A DNA stretch of 64,000 nucleotides from Sphingomonas arenae. GTDB taxonomy: Bacteria > Pseudomonadota > Alphaproteobacteria > Sphingomonadales > Sphingomonadaceae. Positions 60,545 to 64,000 of this stretch are shown piece after piece (position 1 is the stretch's first letter; each line of letters starts with the position of its first letter). The position numbers and the translations under genes were made by a program. The notes under the pieces were generated by a model. That model saw only the letters and a list, made by a program, of their open reading frames with translations. It was not told the DNA's origin and searched no databases. Location: contig NZ_JAFFJU010000001.1 of NCBI RefSeq assembly GCF_016924655.1, positions 558,001-622,000 on the forward strand, in the 5' to 3' direction.

Positions 60545-61323
60545 TCCTGCCATTCTTCCAGGTCGACGCCTTTGCCGAGCGCCCGCTGACCGGCAACCCC
60601 GCCGCCGTCATGCCGCTCGAGCAGTGGCTGCCCGACGACACGCTCCAGGCGATCGCGGCCGAGAACAACCTCAGCGAGACGGCCTTCACCATCCCGTCCG
60701 ACCGAGCCGACGCCGACTACGACCTGCGCTGGTTCACGCCGCTCGCCGAGGTCGACATGTGTGGCCATGCCAGCCTCGCTGCCGGCCACATCCTGCTGAC
60801 GGGCGAGCAGGTCCGATTTGCCACCCGCTCGGGCATCCTCACTGTCCGACGCTCGGCCGATGACCTCCTCGAACTAAGCCTGCCGGCCGCCGAGCTGCGT
60901 GAGGTCGAGGAGCCCGAGCTGTGCGCTGCGCTGGGTCTTTCGAACCGCCCGGTCTGGCTCGCCAGCGAGTGCAACGACAGCGCCATCCTGCTGCTCGACA
61001 GCGAGGATGAGGTGCGTGCGCTCAGGCCCGATTTCGTGCGCCTGAAGTCGCTCCCGCGCATGGCCATCCCGACCGCCCCCGGCGACCGGCACGACATCGC
61101 CAGCCGGGTGTTCGTGCCCTATCTCGGTATCGACGAGGATCCGGTCACCGGCTCCGCCCACGCCGCCCTCGTGCCCTTCTGGGAAGAGCGACTCGGCCGC
61201 AGTCACTTCACCGCGTTGCAGGCCAGCAAGCGCGGCGGCGTTCTCGATTGCCGCCTCGCCGGCGACCGGGTGCTGCTCGGCGGCAGTTGCTTCACCACCA
61301 TCGAGGGCAGCTTCCAGCTTTGA
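60541..61323 (+). CDS. PhzF family isomerase
   Basis: A 260-residue two-domain protein of the PhzF/diaminopimelate epimerase-like fold. The catalytic Glu46 lies in NNLSETAF, and the substrate-binding stretch DMCGHASLAAGHIL and the late DPVTGSAHAALVPFW follow the family. PhzF itself acts in phenazine synthesis, but most bacterial relatives have unknown substrates and there is no phenazine gene here. The ATG overlaps the transporter stop by 4 bases. The permease gene begins within its stop codon. Confidence 0.9.
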   Translation: MILPFFQVDAFAERPLTGNPAAVMPLEQWLPDDTLQAIAAENNLSETAFTIPSDRADADYDLRWFTPLAEVDMCGHASLAAGHILLTGEQVRFATRSGILTVRRSADDLLELSLPAAELREVEEPELCAALGLSNRPVWLASECNDSAILLLDSEDEVRALRPDFVRLKSLPRMAIPTAPGDRHDIASRVFVPYLGIDEDPVTGSAHAALVPFWEERLGRSHFTALQASKRGGVLDCRLAGDRVLLGGSCFTTIEGSFQL

Positions 61324-62585
61324 GCGGCCCCGCCGCCGACCAACCGAGCCTCCGCCGCGACATCGGTCCGCTCGGCTCGGCCCTGCTCTGCTTCAACGGG
61401 ATCGTCGGCGCGGGCATCTTCGCCCTCCCCGGCACCCTGCACGCCCAGTTCGGCAGCTTCAGCCCCTGGCTCTTTCCCTTGTTCGGCAGCCTGTTCCTGC
61501 TGATCGTCATCCCCTTCGCCCGGCTCGCGGCCCTGTTCCCCGTCTCCGGCGGCCCCGTCGCCTACACCGCCGTGCTTGGCCGGCCGATCTCCTTCCAGGT
61601 CGGCTGGCTTTACTTCCTGGCCCGGGTGACGGCGCTCGCCGCCAACGCCACCGTGTTCGCCACCTATGCCGGAGCGCTCTGGCCGCCGCTTGGCACCACC
61701 CTCGGCCGAGCCGTCGTGCTCGTGACCCTCGTGGCGCTGCTCACCTGGATCAACCTCATCGGCCTGCGCCGGGCCGTTCGCGCCCTCGACGCGCTGAGCC
61801 TGCTCAAGGCCCTGCCGCTGGTGGCGCTGGCACTCTGGGCGCTCGCTTCGTCCGGCGCTGTGCCGTCCGGTCCGCCGCCCGAGTTCGGCGCCTTCGAAGC
61901 CGCCGCGCTCGCCACCCTCTATGCGTTCGTCGGGTTCGAAAACAGCGTCGTCCCAGCCGCCGAAACCCGCAGCCCGGAACGCACCATCCCGCGCGCGCTA
62001 ATCGCCACGGTGATCGCCACCGCAGCGCTCTACACCCTGGTCCAGCTCGCCTATGCTGCGGTCATGCCACCCGGCCCCCAGCCGGACGCGCCGCTCGCCG
62101 CCATGGCCGAAGCGCTGATCGGCCCCGCGGGCATCCTGATCCTGAGCCTCACGGCCATGGCCTCGGTCGCAGGCAACCTCCTCGGCTCCCTCACCTCTAC
62201 TCCGCGGGTGCTGCTCGGCCTTACGGACGAGAACTTGCTGCCTCGCTGGTTCGGCCGCGTGCACCCGGCTTGGCACACGCCGGCCAACGCCATCCTGTTC
62301 ATGGGCGCGGTCGGCCTCGTTCTCGCACTCAGCGGCAGCTTCGTCTGGTTGGCCGTGATCAGCACCCTCGCCCGTTTGTTCATCTACGGCGCCAGTCTGG
62401 TCGCACTGCCGGTCGCCAGCCGGCGCCTCGCCCGCCCGCTCGGCCTCGCCATGCTCACCGTCACCGGCGCGGGCCTGCTGCTCTGCCTCTGGGCAGCGGC
62501 GCAGGCAAAGAGCGACTCCTGGGTCATGCTCGGCGCTTCGGTCGCTGTCGGTCTGCTGCTCTTCGTGCTGGCGCGCCGCCGCTAG
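61320..62585 (+). CDS. APC-family amino acid permease
   Basis: A 421-residue membrane transporter with about 12 helices. The helix 1 unwound segment is NGIVGAGIFALPGTLH near 23-38, the amino-acid binding region of the APC fold, and a later GFENSVVPAAETRSPERTIPRAL matches the helix 6-7 region. I start at the TTG (61320), which overlaps the PhzF stop by 4 bases as TTGA. The frame upstream is open but lies inside phzF. The substrate is not evident. It ends a run of coupled genes from pdxH, against a convergent Nudix gene. Confidence 0.88.
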   Translation: MSGPAADQPSLRRDIGPLGSALLCFNGIVGAGIFALPGTLHAQFGSFSPWLFPLFGSLFLLIVIPFARLAALFPVSGGPVAYTAVLGRPISFQVGWLYFLARVTALAANATVFATYAGALWPPLGTTLGRAVVLVTLVALLTWINLIGLRRAVRALDALSLLKALPLVALALWALASSGAVPSGPPPEFGAFEAAALATLYAFVGFENSVVPAAETRSPERTIPRALIATVIATAALYTLVQLAYAAVMPPGPQPDAPLAAMAEALIGPAGILILSLTAMASVAGNLLGSLTSTPRVLLGLTDENLLPRWFGRVHPAWHTPANAILFMGAVGLVLALSGSFVWLAVISTLARLFIYGASLVALPVASRRLARPLGLAMLTVTGAGLLLCLWAAAQAKSDSWVMLGASVAVGLLLFVLARRR

Positions 62586-63044
62586 CTAGAGCTTCGCCTC
62601 CAGCGCATCGAGGATCGGGCGCTGGCTCGGCAGGATCATCCTGCGCGCCTCCTCCAGACCCATCCACCGGGCCCGGTCCAATTCCGGGAAGCGCTGCATC
62701 TCGCCGCTGCGGGGCGGCCATTCCATCGTGAACTCGGCGCTGGTCATCGCCTCGGCGTCGAGGTCGCCTTCGACCGCGAACACTTCCACCACCTTGCCGC
62801 CCTTCTGCTTCACCGTGCACAGCGGGAACGGCACTTGCTCAAGCGCCATGCCCACTTCTTCCTCAAACTCGCGCATGGCCGCTTCCGCCAGCGCTTCGCC
62901 GTCCTCCACCGCGCCCTTGGGGATCATCCAGGCCCCGGCATCCTTGCTCCGCCAGTAGGGGCCGCCTGGATGGCCTAGCAGGACTTCCGTCCTTCCGTCG
63001 CGCTGCCTGAACAGCAGGATGCCGGCACTGACCGGTGGCGGCAC
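62586..63044 (-). CDS. Nudix hydrolase
   Basis: A 152-residue Nudix protein. The signature GAVEDGEALAEAAMREFEEEVGM fits Gx5Ex7REUxEExGU and binds the catalytic metals. The opening VSAGILLFRQRDGRTEVLLGHPGGPYWRSKDAGAWMIPKGA is the pattern of the group with a WxIPKG before the box, often acting on nucleoside diphosphate-linked compounds such as dinucleoside polyphosphates. I start at the GTG (63044). A CTG at 63050 would overlap the mnmA stop. It lies 2 bases after mnmA. Confidence 0.85.
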   Translation of the reverse strand: MPPPVSAGILLFRQRDGRTEVLLGHPGGPYWRSKDAGAWMIPKGAVEDGEALAEAAMREFEEEVGMALEQVPFPLCTVKQKGGKVVEVFAVEGDLDAEAMTSAEFTMEWPPRSGEMQRFPELDRARWMGLEEARRMILPSQRPILDALEAKL

Positions 63045-63046
63045 CT

Positions 63047-64000
63047 TCAGGCCGCCTCGACCAGGTCCGCCGCAACGGTCTCCGCGATCCACCCCCCGCC
63101 GAGCAGCCGGTCGCCGTCATAGACCACCGCCGCCTGCCCCGGAGCCACGCCATATTCGGGCCGCTCGAAGATGATGCGGTCACCCTCTATCCGGGCGGGC
63201 ACCGGAGCGCTCAGCGACCGGACCTTTACGGTCACCTCCCGCTGGTCCTCGCCAAGCCAGTTCAGCTCCTCCACCCGCGCTTCCGCCACCGCCAGCGCCC
63301 GTCGCGGCCCCACGACCAGCCGCCGCGTCTCGGGTTCGATCCGGACCACGTACAGCGGCTCCTTCTGCCCGCCGATCGTGATCCCGCGCCGCTGCCCGAC
63401 GGTGAAGTGCACCACGCCCGGATGCTCGCCGATGACCCGGCCGCCTAGATCGACGATCTCGCCCGGCGCGGCGGTCTCCGGCCGCAGGCGCTTGACCAGC
63501 CCGGCATAGTCGCCGTCCGGGACGAAGCATATGTCCTGGCTGTCCGGTTTTGACGCAACCGTCAGGCCGGATTCCAGCGCGAGCCGCCGGACTTCGGACT
63601 TCGGCAGGTTTCCGAGTGGAAAACGGAGAAATTCGAGCTGATCTTGCGTCGTTCCGTACAAAAAATAGCTCTGATCGCGTGCCGGATCGGCGCCTTTTTG
63701 TAACTTAACGTGTCGCTCGGCGACGACCCGGCGCACATAATGACCCGTCGCCAGGCAGTCCGCGCCCAGCTCCCGGGCAAAGCCGATGAGGTCAGTGAAC
63801 TTCACCCCCTGGTTGCACAGGCTGCACGGCACCGGAGTGCGACCCCGGGCATAATCGTCGGCGAACCGGTCGATCACTCCGCTACGGAAACGGCTTTCGT
63901 AATCAAGCACATAGTGCGGGATTCCGAGCCGGTCGCAGACCGTCCGCGCGTCGTAGATGTCCTGCCCCGCGCAGCACGACCCAGACCGCTTCACCGCCTC
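63047..64000 (-). CDS. mnmA: tRNA-specific 2-thiouridylase MnmA (5' end outside the window)
   Basis: The C-terminal 317 residues of the enzyme that thiolates U34 of tRNA-Lys, -Glu and -Gln. The start lies beyond the right edge. The catalytic cysteines are in [13 protein letters not shown] and in [12 protein letters not shown]. The late part [34 protein letters not shown] is the tRNA-binding domain. The residues [28 protein letters not shown] near the edge are the normal family sequence. It reads leftward, with the Nudix gene 2 bases downstream. Confidence 0.95.
   Translation of the reverse strand, partial: EAVKRSGSCCAGQDIYDARTVCDRLGIPHYVLDYESRFRSGVIDRFADDYARGRTPVPCSLCNQGVKFTDLIGFARELGADCLATGHYVRRVVAERHVKLQKGADPARDQSYFLYGTTQDQLEFLRFPLGNLPKSEVRRLALESGLTVASKPDSQDICFVPDGDYAGLVKRLRPETAAPGEIVDLGGRVIGEHPGVVHFTVGQRRGITIGGQKEPLYVVRIEPETRRLVVGPRRALAVAEARVEELNWLGEDQREVTVKVRSLSAPVPARIEGDRIIFERPEYGVAPGQAAVVYDGDRLLGGGWIAETVAADLVEAA

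Noticed and set aside
60540-61323. Phenazine biosynthesis from the PhzF homologue
   Set aside because: No other phenazine gene is present and most PhzF relatives have other roles.

Overview
The window is a chromosomal segment of a high-GC alphaproteobacterium, most likely a sphingomonad (order Sphingomonadales). The evidence is two secreted proteins with near-identical PEPxxWA-CTERM tails, a serC leader RNA of the alphaproteobacterial type, an RNase E with an acidic insertion, an HWE-type histidine kinase, FeeM-like and DUF6894/DUF2171 proteins, and inverted repeats of the kind common in sphingomonad intergenic DNA. I see no rRNA, tRNA, CRISPR array, prophage or transposase. Nearly all of the DNA is ordinary, densely packed genes on both strands.

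Layout. 0-5 kb: small proteins, a TerC/Alx transporter behind a structured leader (candidate terC RNA), a PEPxxWA-CTERM protein, DUF2243, VOC and DUF3617 proteins, an HNH protein. 5-13 kb: uvrB, a secreted esterase-like RTX protein, a GDSL autotransporter, small exported proteins. 13-24 kb: two DUF2171 proteins, a DsbA-like protein with an M48 protease, RNase E, a cell-wall amidase, PBP1A, prfB, and a methyltransferase with a lipoprotein signal. 24-28 kb: a receiver protein and a five-PAS HWE kinase, gamma carbonic anhydrase, pirin. 29-35 kb: envelope proteins, AlkA-like glycosylase, RlmB-like methyltransferase, DUF1993. 35-45 kb: an envelope and lipid region with a FeeM-like N-acyltransferase, a PEPxxWA protein, a fatty-acid-hydroxylase-family protein, dsbA-like/lptG/lptF, then divergently DUF2141, a lipid kinase, a Tam41-like nucleotidyltransferase and a GNAT protein resembling bacterial ceramide synthase. 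45-53 kb: xthA, erpA, an M23 peptidase, serC-serA, csaA, purA. 53-64 kb: fabI, a BrkB/YihY protein, a DnaJ protein, a run of translationally coupled genes (CDP-alcohol phosphatidyltransferase, PlsC-like, CdsA-like, membrane protein, pdxH, CDF transporter, PhzF-like, APC permease), a Nudix protein, and the 3' part of mnmA running off the right edge.

How the genes fit together. The strongest theme is envelope lipid and cell-wall biology. The 38.1-44.7 kb block places the LPS-exporter permease genes lptF and lptG head to head with a putative ceramide/anionic-sphingolipid operon. In organisms whose outer leaflet uses glycosphingolipids this pairing is suggestive. The kinase and CDP-transferase-like genes in that operon, together with the YnbA/YnbB-like pair near 56-58 kb, could make and use a CDP-activated lipid. 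These functional links are inference from family and position.
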